Shown here: positions 12,681-20,165 of the stretch, piece by piece
Numbering within the stretch: the stretch's first letter is position 1
How the letters are laid out: each line of letters begins with the position of its first letter
Virus record (IMG/VR): IMGVR_UViG_3300044765_000024
Span: 1-20,541 of that record
Length of the DNA stretch: 20,541 nt
Direction: 5' to 3' (one strand)
DNA from: a virus
Translations under genes and position numbers: made by a program
Notes under the pieces: generated by a model
The model's input: the letters and a program-made list of their open reading frames with translations, nothing else
Databases searched by the model: none
Told to the model about the DNA's origin: nothing

Positions 12681-14701
12681 CCCCAAGACGTGACTCCTTC
12701 AGGATACAGCCACACATAAGAGAACGTGTCCGTTCCAATAACTCCGTAATCGCCCGTTATTTGTATGCGGTCTCCTGGGTTGACCGGAATCGTGTACATA
12801 CCGCTATGGCCCGGGAATCCAGGGGACTCCTCAATGTCGATGAAGCAGATCTGGACTCCGTTGACCAGCAGGTAGGCAGTACCCACGTTGTCGTGCTCGC
12901 AGCGTACCGTCACGTAGTAGCCGATGCGATCTGATGGTACGGTGTAGTCCGTCGGATCGGGCACACTGATGCGCTCCAACATGCCGCTGCTGGTTGGCAA
13001 GATGTTGGTATTGAAGTTCGTGTAGGTCGGGGAGCTGGCCACCTTGTTGCCGATGAATGCCGCTACTCCTGCTACCGTCATAGTTCGTGAGCCTACAGCA
13101 CCACCTCGGAAGTTGAAGGACATGTCCCGCGACTCTGCGGTGAACAACTTGCCACTGCCAGAGACCAGCGTAGACTCTTGCAGCAGATTGTGCGGCACCA
13201 GCGTGAAGTTGGAACCGAATTGCGACTCCGCCTGAGGCAACGAAATCTCGCAGTTACGGAGAAGCCAGCTGCCACTTGCATAGGGGTCCATGAAGCTACC
13301 ATTCCGGTGTACCGGATTGGCGTTGGCGACCTTGATACCTGCAACGAACTTGATGTCTATGGCTTGCACGTAGGCCCCGAGGTCGGGTATCAATGCTGAG
13401 GCGTACTGCACCATCAGACCACCCTCGTTGTACTGCATGAACGGCTGGGATTGAATCGTCGGGCTGACGGCTTGGGCGGCGACAGTCATGAAGACCGAGT
13501 CACCTGGGTTAGGTGGTAGTGCATCGGACAGAGGGCCATACGGTTGGATCAACCACTTGCCACCCCTGAACACTGCGCAGTTGTTGGGATCGACGTAGTG
13601 GGTCTGTTGCTCGTACAGGAAGATGTTGCGGTCGATACCGGAGGCACCAAGGCTCAATGCGTATTGCAGGGTCTGCAGGGGTTGAGCACGCGTACCCGGA
13701 TTGCTGTCACTACCGTTCACTGCATCGACATAAATGTTCTGAAGTTCAGGCGGCGCTACCGTCCCATAGTAAAGGCCGTCCGACCGCTTCTCCAGCAGGT
13801 TCCCAGAAGTGGCTGACAGGCGGACTTTGCTGAGGTCCTTGGTCGTGTGAATCCAGACCTGATTGCCGCTACTGAAGGCAGTCGGGAACGCCTCAGTAAA
13901 GGTGAAGGTCAGCGTTGTCTCATCGGCACTCAGAACTGCTGTAGAGACCGCGCGGAGATAGCCGGCGCTATTTTCGATCACAAATTCCTTGGCAGTCGAG
14001 GACACCAACTCGTGTACGGAGAGCACGGAGTCCATAGCGCTGGTGGCCACTACGACTGTCGTGGTGCTGCCTGATTGACACGGACCTTTGTACACCGATT
14101 GGTAGTTAGTGCCTACCGTCCAGTGAGTATCCGACGCTTGGTGGATCAAGGTCGAGTCACCTTTCGGATCGAGCTCGCGCACCAGAATCGAAGGAATGCC
14201 CGGATTGGCCGACAAGGCAGGTGGGTAGACATCCGACCAGTGATCAACTTCCCAAATGTCTGGAGGCAAACAGTTGGTGTTGACCTGGAAGACTGCAACT
14301 GACTGCTCCAGCTTCAGCAGGCAATTGAAGGTATAGGTCGACAATACGTTAGTGCCCAAAGAACTGTACTTGATCTGCGGGGTAGCGAACGCCGCCTTGG
14401 CGAACATCGCGCCGCCTGTCAGGAACAGTGCGACCTCACCGAACTGGAAAGGGCCGGCCTGAGTCGGAATACGGCACACGATGTCCAGTGTGTTGTTACC
14501 TACGTATTTGTAGGTCAAGGGCTCGCCCTCGTACAGCAAGTCCCCGTTGATGTCGGTGTCGGTAGGCTCTGGTGTATAGCCGTACGCCGAGCCGATTTTG
14601 AAGGACGCGATCTCAATGAAGGGACCGGTTGGAGTTGCTACTGAGGCTGCGGCCTCCCCTACGTTGGTAACAACCAGCTTAGGCGTTGTGAAGTCGGTCA
14701 T
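12677..14701 (-). CDS. Baseplate-attached tail fibre with beta-helix-type module
   Basis: Third fibre-type protein, 674 residues, encoded at the end of the baseplate operon as fibres are in P2- and Mu-like phages. Residues 1 to about 145 look like a baseplate-docking tail-fibre domain (MTDFTTPKLVVTNVG, SFKIGSAYGYTP, FQFGEVALFL). Around 299-313, SGNLLEKRSDGLYYG is a motif common at fibre junctions. Residues 323-337, IYVDAVNGSDSNPGT, followed by PLQTLQYAL, match the entry of DUF1565/pectate-lyase-like right-handed beta-helices. That points to a polysaccharide-binding or possibly depolymerase region, though I cannot identify catalytic residues. The last ~90 residues (YYVTVRCEHDNVGTAYLLVNG ... 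PVNPGDRIQITGDYG) form a beta-sandwich tip. It is coupled to its chaperone by ATGA. Confidence 0.82.
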   Translation of the reverse strand: MTDFTTPKLVVTNVGEAAASVATPTGPFIEIASFKIGSAYGYTPEPTDTDINGDLLYEGEPLTYKYVGNNTLDIVCRIPTQAGPFQFGEVALFLTGGAMFAKAAFATPQIKYSSLGTNVLSTYTFNCLLKLEQSVAVFQVNTNCLPPDIWEVDHWSDVYPPALSANPGIPSILVRELDPKGDSTLIHQASDTHWTVGTNYQSVYKGPCQSGSTTTVVVATSAMDSVLSVHELVSSTAKEFVIENSAGYLRAVSTAVLSADETTLTFTFTEAFPTAFSSGNQVWIHTTKDLSKVRLSATSGNLLEKRSDGLYYGTVAPPELQNIYVDAVNGSDSNPGTRAQPLQTLQYALSLGASGIDRNIFLYEQQTHYVDPNNCAVFRGGKWLIQPYGPLSDALPPNPGDSVFMTVAAQAVSPTIQSQPFMQYNEGGLMVQYASALIPDLGAYVQAIDIKFVAGIKVANANPVHRNGSFMDPYASGSWLLRNCEISLPQAESQFGSNFTLVPHNLLQESTLVSGSGKLFTAESRDMSFNFRGGAVGSRTMTVAGVAAFIGNKVASSPTYTNFNTNILPTSSGMLERISVPDPTDYTVPSDRIGYYVTVRCEHDNVGTAYLLVNGVQICFIDIEESPGFPGHSGMYTIPVNPGDRIQITGDYGVIGTDTFSYVWLYPEGVTSWG

Positions 14702-14711
14702 GAGCTGCCTT

Positions 14712-15458
14712 TCAATAATTGGTGAGCTTGATTTGGAAATCGTTGTTCAGGCCTATCGCCACAATGACGGCTGCATCGCCGTCTATCTCGGAGACTATCT
14801 GCATGTCGAAGTTTGCGTCCACCGACTGAAGCACGAGATTGTAGTTGGCGATCTCGTAGAAGAACTGCTGGAGCGTCAGGATGTCGATGCCCTTCAACCC
14901 TCCCTTGGCCTCAATCAATACGTGCGTTGTCGGATACCACGGTCCGCCCTCCCATATAGGAGTGCCTATGGTTTCATCTCCCTCAGGTACGAAGGTCACG
15001 TAGTCAGTGGTCCACATATTGAAGACCCTGAAATCTGAGGACAGGCAGTAGTTGATGAACTCGATGAACTGTCCTGTGCCCTTGCCGAACCAGTAGGTGC
15101 CGACGAAACGAGCAATGGTCTGGTAAGCGTCGTCTGAGATGATGCCTGCGGTCTGGAGCTTCATGCCGAGGGCGTTGACCTGCTTGACTACTAGGTCGCG
15201 GTCAGGAGTAGACCATGCACTGTCAGGTATCAACGCCTGCTGGTCCACGCTGGCCTCCGTCGTAGGGTTTTGCACCCACATATTGCGGAGATTAGCCAGA
15301 GTCCGAAGCTCTGCATCTACAGTGGGGCCGAACACTGCGTCCATCGCATTGCAGTACTCGACGAAATAAGGGTTCGATGCGAGATACGGTGGCAGCAGAG
15401 TCGAACGAGGAACGACGATTCCGTGACGCTGCCTGTACTTTGCGCTTTCAGTATCCAA
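14712..15458 (-). CDS. Baseplate protein, gpI-like
   Basis: Probable baseplate wedge protein linking the J/gp6 ring to the fibre, placed as P2 gpI is, directly between gpJ and the fibre gene. The N-terminal part LLPPYLASNPYFVEYCNAMDAVFGPTVDAELRTLANLRNMW follows the pattern of an N-terminal helical region that gpI-type proteins start with. The remainder (DDAYQTIARFVGTYWFGKG, FINYCLSSDFRVFNMWTTDY) resembles tail proteins of large myoviruses. The start is TTG at 15456-15458: AGAGAGG lies six bases upstream and there is no ATG before residue 39. It overlaps the 67-residue gene upstream by 11 bases. The assignment rests on order as much as on sequence. Confidence 0.68.
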   Translation of the reverse strand: MDTESAKYRQRHGIVVPRSTLLPPYLASNPYFVEYCNAMDAVFGPTVDAELRTLANLRNMWVQNPTTEASVDQQALIPDSAWSTPDRDLVVKQVNALGMKLQTAGIISDDAYQTIARFVGTYWFGKGTGQFIEFINYCLSSDFRVFNMWTTDYVTFVPEGDETIGTPIWEGGPWYPTTHVLIEAKGGLKGIDILTLQQFFYEIANYNLVLQSVDANFDMQIVSEIDGDAAVIVAIGLNNDFQIKLTNY

Positions 15459-15651
15459 AGAGGACCTCTCTTGATTCTGGAGTGGAGACCAGCATTTCCG
15501 GGCACTCCTTTATGGGCCGCAACCCGTGAGTCATAGCCATCTGTTCTTTCGGATTGCTGACCATGTTGTTGAATAGCTTTATGGTGGCCTCTTCGTTCGA
15601 CATGGCTTCCGCCACGTAGACCACCTTGTCGCACTGGCACAGGTAGATCAT
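15448..15651 (-). CDS. Small hypothetical protein between gpJ and gpI
   Basis: Unrecognised 67-residue protein in the baseplate operon. It starts MIYLCQCDKVVYVAEAM, with a CxC pair, then an amphipathic helix (NEEATIKLFNNMVS) and a C-terminal segment with a third cysteine (KECPEML). It is too short for a known wedge protein. The ATG overlaps the stop of gpJ (ATGA), and its end overlaps the gpI-like start by 11 bases, so its coding status is supported by tight packing. The fold hints at a small alpha/beta protein; its function is unknown. Confidence 0.65.
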   Translation of the reverse strand: MIYLCQCDKVVYVAEAMSNEEATIKLFNNMVSNPKEQMAMTHGLRPIKECPEMLVSTPESREVLFGY

Positions 15652-17408
15652 GCCAGCCTCGTGGGTGCACCTTGGATGCGCTGTTGCCGCTCGGCGTACA
15701 CAACATTGACCACTAGGCTGTTGACCTTGTTATAGCGGATTGGAACATTCGCGGTACCCGGAGGCGCGACACCAGGCGTAATAGAGCCGTTGTCCGTGAA
15801 CTGCAGAGGATCACCTGCGTTGATCGTGGCTAAGAGGCCTACACCCTCAGAGGCTTTCCGGCCATAGACCTTGTACTGCGCAGCGACTTCCATAGGGAGC
15901 CACGTGAGTTTGACGGAGTTGTTGTTACCCATAGCATTCGTGATCTGCGGGAAGACCCAGTTCGACGGGGGCCCTTCCTCGCCGTCGCCGTTCACGACCG
16001 ACACGCCGTAGGAGTACATCAGAGGCGTCAGCGTACCTGATCCGTGAATGAGCTCGAACTGCAGGCCCGGACTCGGCGGCGCAGTCACGATCATCGGATC
16101 GGTCGGCGACTGCACGGTGACATAGGACACTAGGCCAGGAGCAGCTATACGGCAAGCGTTCTCCAAGTCATAGCCATAGAAGTTGGTCATCAGCAAGCCG
16201 CTGCGTGGCGCGAATAGCTGATTGATCTGTGCCTCACACGCCGCTTGCACTTGCGAGAGGATAGCAGTGTTGAAGCAGAAGACAGTGACCTCGATGTCAC
16301 GTAAGATCGCTATAGGATCTTGGAACACGAAACGTGGTGCGTACATCGTGACCGACTGCAGGTATGAACAGTAGTCTTTCTTCTGCTGCGTTGTCCAAGG
16401 CGTAGTGGTTAATGCCGAGACACGCATCACGTTCATCCACTCCAAGGCCATCGGGTTGATGTCGCGCTGGGCTTGTGTCACCGAATCGATGACGCCTGGA
16501 TAGTCACCGACTGTCGCCAGATACTGGGACTTCGTGACCGCCGACGAGTAGGTGCCGAAGGCCCCACTACTCAAGTTCTTGTAAGTCTGGATCGGCTGCT
16601 CATCGCCGCCCCCTGTCGGGTTTGCCAAGGCCGTGCCCGTGATTTCCGGATGGCCGTCCACTGAGAGAGGCTTGCCTTGCAGAGTCTGGTTCGACCCGTC
16701 TGCGCCATTCGTGATGGCGTATTGAATGACGATGACATCGGAGACCTGCGGCGTATAGCCGAACTGCTGCGAACCGAAGACCACGAGTAGGCGTCCATCC
16801 GACGTGGTGAGATCCGCGTACGCCGGAAGGCCCCTGTAGTTCCAGAGCGTGCCAAACGATTTTTCGATCAGCGTATTGTTCACGTAGATCCTTACGTCTT
16901 GATCGGAGACGGTGAACGAGTCGTCCTCGGAGAGGAAGGTCTGACGAGGCGAACCCAAACCACTCATCGCGAAGGCCGTGATCCGGCCTTGGAACAGCGT
17001 CACCGTCTGCGGTACGTTAGCGGTGAAGAACAGCTGCTCGCGATTGAAGTAGTATTGCCCAGCGATCAGGAACTGAGTCATCGGATTCAGCGTCTGCGTG
17101 GTAGTCGACGTGAGCGAAACATCTAGCCCGGCCGGGAGCTTACGCGTCATGCGCAGGCCCTGCATCTGGGTGATGGCTCGAATAGCGTCATCGGACTGCG
17201 CGGTTTCCGCGAATGCGTCCTCCGCCGTTCGGATGTTTCGGCCTTCCATGAAGGTGCCAACAGCAGCGACCAACTCGATTAGCGTCTGAGAGGTCTGCGT
17301 GGTCAGATTCCCTTTCCACGTAGGCGTGTTCGACAAATAGGTCTCGAACGCCGTGACGAAGTCGTTGAAGTCCGCTGCTGTTACTGGGATGCTCAGGTCT
17401 TGGCTCAT
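15648..17408 (-). CDS. Baseplate wedge protein, gpJ/gp6-like, with FN3-like insert
   Basis: Core baseplate wedge protein, related to P2 gpJ and T4 gp6, which forms the ring around the hub and transmits the contraction signal. Family signs: an N-terminal helical region, VSLTSTTTQTLNPMTQFLIAGQYYF (98-121), then ALANPTGGGDEQPIQTYKN (260-278), AVTKSQYLATV (290-300) and DINPMALEWMNVMRV. At about 462-560 (SYGVSVVNGDGEEGPPSNW, VKLTWLPMEVAAQYKVYGR, PLQFTDNG) there is a fibronectin-III-like domain, and then the chain returns to a J-like final strand (NSLVVNVVYAERQQR). The 586-residue length is well above P2 gpJ because of this insert. The start lies one base after the stop of the gp25/W gene. Confidence 0.87.
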   Translation of the reverse strand: MSQDLSIPVTAADFNDFVTAFETYLSNTPTWKGNLTTQTSQTLIELVAAVGTFMEGRNIRTAEDAFAETAQSDDAIRAITQMQGLRMTRKLPAGLDVSLTSTTTQTLNPMTQFLIAGQYYFNREQLFFTANVPQTVTLFQGRITAFAMSGLGSPRQTFLSEDDSFTVSDQDVRIYVNNTLIEKSFGTLWNYRGLPAYADLTTSDGRLLVVFGSQQFGYTPQVSDVIVIQYAITNGADGSNQTLQGKPLSVDGHPEITGTALANPTGGGDEQPIQTYKNLSSGAFGTYSSAVTKSQYLATVGDYPGVIDSVTQAQRDINPMALEWMNVMRVSALTTTPWTTQQKKDYCSYLQSVTMYAPRFVFQDPIAILRDIEVTVFCFNTAILSQVQAACEAQINQLFAPRSGLLMTNFYGYDLENACRIAAPGLVSYVTVQSPTDPMIVTAPPSPGLQFELIHGSGTLTPLMYSYGVSVVNGDGEEGPPSNWVFPQITNAMGNNNSVKLTWLPMEVAAQYKVYGRKASEGVGLLATINAGDPLQFTDNGSITPGVAPPGTANVPIRYNKVNSLVVNVVYAERQQRIQGAPTRLA

Positions 17409-17409
17409 A

Positions 17410-17832
17410 TTATGTTCCTGCGGTCTCCTGGAACCGAATGTCCAGTGGGTTTTTGGTTAAGGTATCCGTGCCTACGATCCGAACTTCGTAACCGGGGATC
17501 AGGGTATTGGGCGTGATAGAGCACTTGGCGTAGTCCAGACGAATGCGCGGCTCCCACCTTGAGATAGCCTGAATCATGGCGATCCTCATCTTCGCTGCGG
17601 TGACGAGATCGATGGGCTCTTGCAGGAACAGTTTCCATTCGGAACCGTACTCAGGTTGGAAGATCTTGCCGCGCTCTCCAATAGAACAGTTGAACAAGTT
17701 GAACAGGCTCGAATGAACGATGGATAGTGAGTCAGGCAGTCGGTCAGGCAAAGCGTCCTGGGTGACCCTGCTGTTGACGTCTATCCATGTTGCCCCTGAC
17801 AGGGACAGTTCAAAGTTGGTAGGCTGTGGCAT
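17410..17832 (-). CDS. Baseplate wedge protein, gp25/gpW family
   Basis: Small conserved baseplate wedge protein equivalent to T4 gp25 and P2 gpW, which sits at the sheath-baseplate contact and starts sheath assembly. Diagnostic motif: GERGKIFQPEYGSEWKLFLQEP (52-73), the family GE[R/P]-x-F-x-P-x-[Y/F]-G-[S/T] signature, then a helix and AISRWEPRI (89-97), the usual RxEPR-type element. The 140-residue length is typical. GAGGA lies about five bases before the ATG on the minus strand. It sits between spike and gpJ genes, the standard myovirus order. Confidence 0.92.
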   Translation of the reverse strand: MPQPTNFELSLSGATWIDVNSRVTQDALPDRLPDSLSIVHSSLFNLFNCSIGERGKIFQPEYGSEWKLFLQEPIDLVTAAKMRIAMIQAISRWEPRIRLDYAKCSITPNTLIPGYEVRIVGTDTLTKNPLDIRFQETAGT

Positions 17833-17851
17833 GTTGTCCTCAAATGAAATT

Positions 17852-18697
17852 CTACAATATGCTGGTGATGATGCCGTCCTGCACGGTTATGGTCTTGTTC
17901 TCCTTGGAGTGGAACACGCCACTAGCACCGTTACCCGCCGACAGACTACCCGTTGAAGACGTACTCGGAGCGTCGAGGCTGATGCCACCACCACTTATCG
18001 TAACCAGACCGCTACCACTTATAGTAATCGTTGGAGCGTTCAGCGAAATCGAACTACCAGCAGTTTCTGTGATAGTGTCGGCACTCAAGCTGGCCGCACT
18101 CTGTACGCTTTCAGTCTGGTTCCCTTGGACGTTCGAGGTGCTGTTCCCTTGAACAGTTGTGTCTTGATTACCACCTATGGTGGAGGTCTGGTTGCCAATC
18201 ACGTCTTCGCTCAGGTCCTTCGCAACGTGCAGGTTGACGTCTCCTGAGCCGTCGTATTTCAAGGTCGTTCCCGACTGATGCGTGAACTCCCAGGCCCCCG
18301 TATCCATATTTACCCACAGCTCCGAACCTCCGGGGTCCTTGAACCCCCAGGTGTTGGGGTTGCTGAACTTGGGATTGGCGTGCGCAGCCAGATACTCGTC
18401 GCACTCGTAGACGGGGTGATGCGGATCGCCTCCTTGGAAGGACACCCGAACTGGCGACCCGATCTTGGGTGCGCCGTACACTCCGTAGTTAGGACCCTGC
18501 CCGAACGGAGACTTCTTGGACGGCAGGCACCACGGTATGGGACCTTGATCGCTGTCCAGCAGCTCTGGTATCCGAACCTTGACACGAGCAATGCCAAGTG
18601 GATCGTTGTTCTCTACGACGGTACCCACTACAAAGCCGTCGTACTTGTCGTCCTGCTCTGCGTCAGAGAGACGATCGTTCACTGAGTTCATTGTCAT
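17852..18697 (-). CDS. Baseplate central spike, gp5/gpV-like
   Basis: Central spike that pierces the outer membrane when the sheath contracts. Residues about 20-100 form the OB-fold: GFVVGTVVENNDPLGIARVKVRIPEL and the APKIGSPVRVSFQGGDPHHPVY segment. Downstream, GxxLWVNMDTGAWEFTHQSGTTLKYDG is the usual bridge to the beta-helix. From 166 there is an exact eight-residue repeat (hydrophobic-x-G-N...), with glycines at 168, 176, 184 and 192, the same VxGxxxxx octad as T4 gp5. The C-terminal part is further beta-helix ending FHSKENKTITVQDGIITSIL. No lysozyme domain is present, unlike T4 gp5, and no PAAR-type metal site is obvious. The ATG overlaps the hub stop (ATGA). Confidence 0.92.
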   Translation of the reverse strand: MTMNSVNDRLSDAEQDDKYDGFVVGTVVENNDPLGIARVKVRIPELLDSDQGPIPWCLPSKKSPFGQGPNYGVYGAPKIGSPVRVSFQGGDPHHPVYECDEYLAAHANPKFSNPNTWGFKDPGGSELWVNMDTGAWEFTHQSGTTLKYDGSGDVNLHVAKDLSEDVIGNQTSTIGGNQDTTVQGNSTSNVQGNQTESVQSAASLSADTITETAGSSISLNAPTITISGSGLVTISGGGISLDAPSTSSTGSLSAGNGASGVFHSKENKTITVQDGIITSIL

Positions 18698-19818
18698 TGC
18701 GCACCTATTACTGTCTCGTTAGTGCCGTGTCGGCACAGGCCCAGCTTTTCTGAATAGTTGGCACCCTGCACGTAGATCGCACGACCTGTGACGGTATAGG
18801 TGCCGCTGTTTGGGGTGTCCTGGCTCGTGGCCTCCGTCTGAAGACTCAACGATAGCCGTTCGCACAACTGCACTGCTGTCGTGTCCACCATCAAGGCCTC
18901 CAAGCCTAAGCTGAATAGGTTGCGGTACCTCAGATTCTGGTACGCGGCCTTCTCGTAGTTCAGGTGTACGTTTCCCGCATCGATAGGTCCGAACCTCACG
19001 GCACCTCGGCCGAGCGTCTGCTTGAGCGTATCGTTGTAGTGCGGGGTCTTCACGTCAGGAGTGAACGACAGATTCTTGTTCGCCGTCCAGATGTCGTTCA
19101 CCGTTACCGACTGGGACACACGCATGTTTTGATAGCCGGATAGGGCGTTGTTCAGGCCCGACGAGGCACTCAGCTGTATGTCGGAGGCGGTCATCGCGTC
19201 CTCCGCGTACGTATAGCCAATGATCTTCTGCTTGGGTTCGGGTAGGTTGTTGACGTCTTTGAGTCTCAGAGTTCCGTCGAGGTCGACGCACAAAATCATG
19301 CATGAGGTGTCGTTGATCCATGAGTGATCGGCCACGTCTTTCGCCCATGCCCGATACAGTCGATTGCGTGGCACCCATATCTGACTATCGTTGGTTGTCG
19401 TGCCGTCGTACTTTAGTCCGCACGTAGATGCTATCTCCTGAAGTACGTTGCTGGCGGTGCCTTCGATAGTCCTGACCGAAGACGCCAGCCAGTACAGAGG
19501 AGCATCCCAATAGCCATAGATGCTCCAGGTGTAGGCCTCGCCGGAGAACACCCGCTTGTGATTGAACTTGCGGAACAGGTAGGTCCGGCTGTCCTTACCG
19601 TTAGGCTTCACCACGATGCGAAGGGGAGTACCGTCGAGGATACCGATCTTATCGAAGACGTGTTGCACATCCGTGATCTGGAATCCGCAGACGGGCAGTG
19701 CGTGGCGCACGGTTGTGGCTATGTGCAGCCAATTCAGAAGGTTGAGGGCTCCAAGAGGGTACTCTTTGTCAGCGATGAAAATCGAGATTTCGATTTGTCC
19801 GTTCACCAAATAGGACAT
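18694..19818 (-). CDS. Baseplate hub protein, gp27/gpD-like
   Basis: Hub protein that joins the tail tube to the spike, equivalent to T4 gp27, P2 gpD or Mu gp44. I set the start at 19818, where TAGGAG lies seven bases before the ATG; the frame stays open further upstream but would run into the LysM-like gene. The 374-residue chain begins with strand MSYLVNGQIEISIFI, contains TIEGTASNVLQEIASTCGL, IWVPRNRLYRAWAKDVADH and SCMILCVDLDGTLRLKDV, a pattern typical of hub proteins (S-x-x-x-VLxxIA ... W ... a-x-H ... DGxLxxxD), and ends in a beta domain GTYTVTGRAIYVQGANYSEKL. It sits immediately upstream of the spike, as in nearly all myoviruses. No hydrolase motif is evident. Confidence 0.85.
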   Translation of the reverse strand: MSYLVNGQIEISIFIADKEYPLGALNLLNWLHIATTVRHALPVCGFQITDVQHVFDKIGILDGTPLRIVVKPNGKDSRTYLFRKFNHKRVFSGEAYTWSIYGYWDAPLYWLASSVRTIEGTASNVLQEIASTCGLKYDGTTTNDSQIWVPRNRLYRAWAKDVADHSWINDTSCMILCVDLDGTLRLKDVNNLPEPKQKIIGYTYAEDAMTASDIQLSASSGLNNALSGYQNMRVSQSVTVNDIWTANKNLSFTPDVKTPHYNDTLKQTLGRGAVRFGPIDAGNVHLNYEKAAYQNLRYRNLFSLGLEALMVDTTAVQLCERLSLSLQTEATSQDTPNSGTYTVTGRAIYVQGANYSEKLGLCRHGTNETVIGAQ

Positions 19819-19826
19819 GTGATCTC

Positions 19827-20165
19827 CTAGATAGTGAGGGTCTTCTGTTGCGACTGAAGCTGCGAATTCAGATACTGAATGACAGCTGCTTTTGCCGGGA
19901 GCTTCAAGACCTGCCCTGGATACATGTCCTGGATCGGGTCTTGCATGCCGTTGTAGGCCAACAGCATCCGCCACAGCGAGACGTCACCGTAGAACCGGAA
20001 GGCTATACCAGCAAGATTGCCAACATCTGGATCGCTAATCACCAAGGTCTGAACAGCAGGAAGGGCGAATCGAATGTTCTTATACGCCGACTTCACGAAG
20101 TTGTAAGCCGTGCCAGTGTTGTCCAGAGGAGTGAACCGCGAGTAGTCGTAGTCTGAGGAAACCAT
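19827..20165 (-). CDS. LysM-type baseplate protein, gp53/gpX-like
   Basis: Small baseplate protein of 112 residues. The first part, YDYSRFTPLDNTGTAYNFV, has the look of T4 gp53-like wedge proteins. Residues about 36-90 (VISDPDVGNLAGIAFRFYGDVSLWRMLLAYNG ... MYPGQVLKLP) follow the LysM pattern (D-x-L-x-x-I-A-x-x-x-Y-G-D-x-x-x-W-x-x-I-x-x-x-N ... I-x-P-G-Q-x-L-x-L-P) found in gp53 and P2 gpX, where it makes wedge or tail-tube contacts and need not bind peptidoglycan. The ATG shares one base with the upstream stop (TGATG). The gap to the hub gene is eight bases. Confidence 0.83.
   Translation of the reverse strand: MVSSDYDYSRFTPLDNTGTAYNFVKSAYKNIRFALPAVQTLVISDPDVGNLAGIAFRFYGDVSLWRMLLAYNGMQDPIQDMYPGQVLKLPAKAAVIQYLNSQLQSQQKTLTI

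Noticed and set aside
19819-19974. Upstream extension of the hub gene by 52 codons
   Set aside because: It would run inside the LysM-like gene, and its residues (histidine, arginine and proline rich) look out of frame. TAGGAG supports the ATG at 19818.
19827-20165. LysM protein as a peptidoglycan-binding lysis enzyme
   Set aside because: It has no catalytic domain and lies between tail genes; LysM folds are standard in gp53/gpX baseplate proteins.
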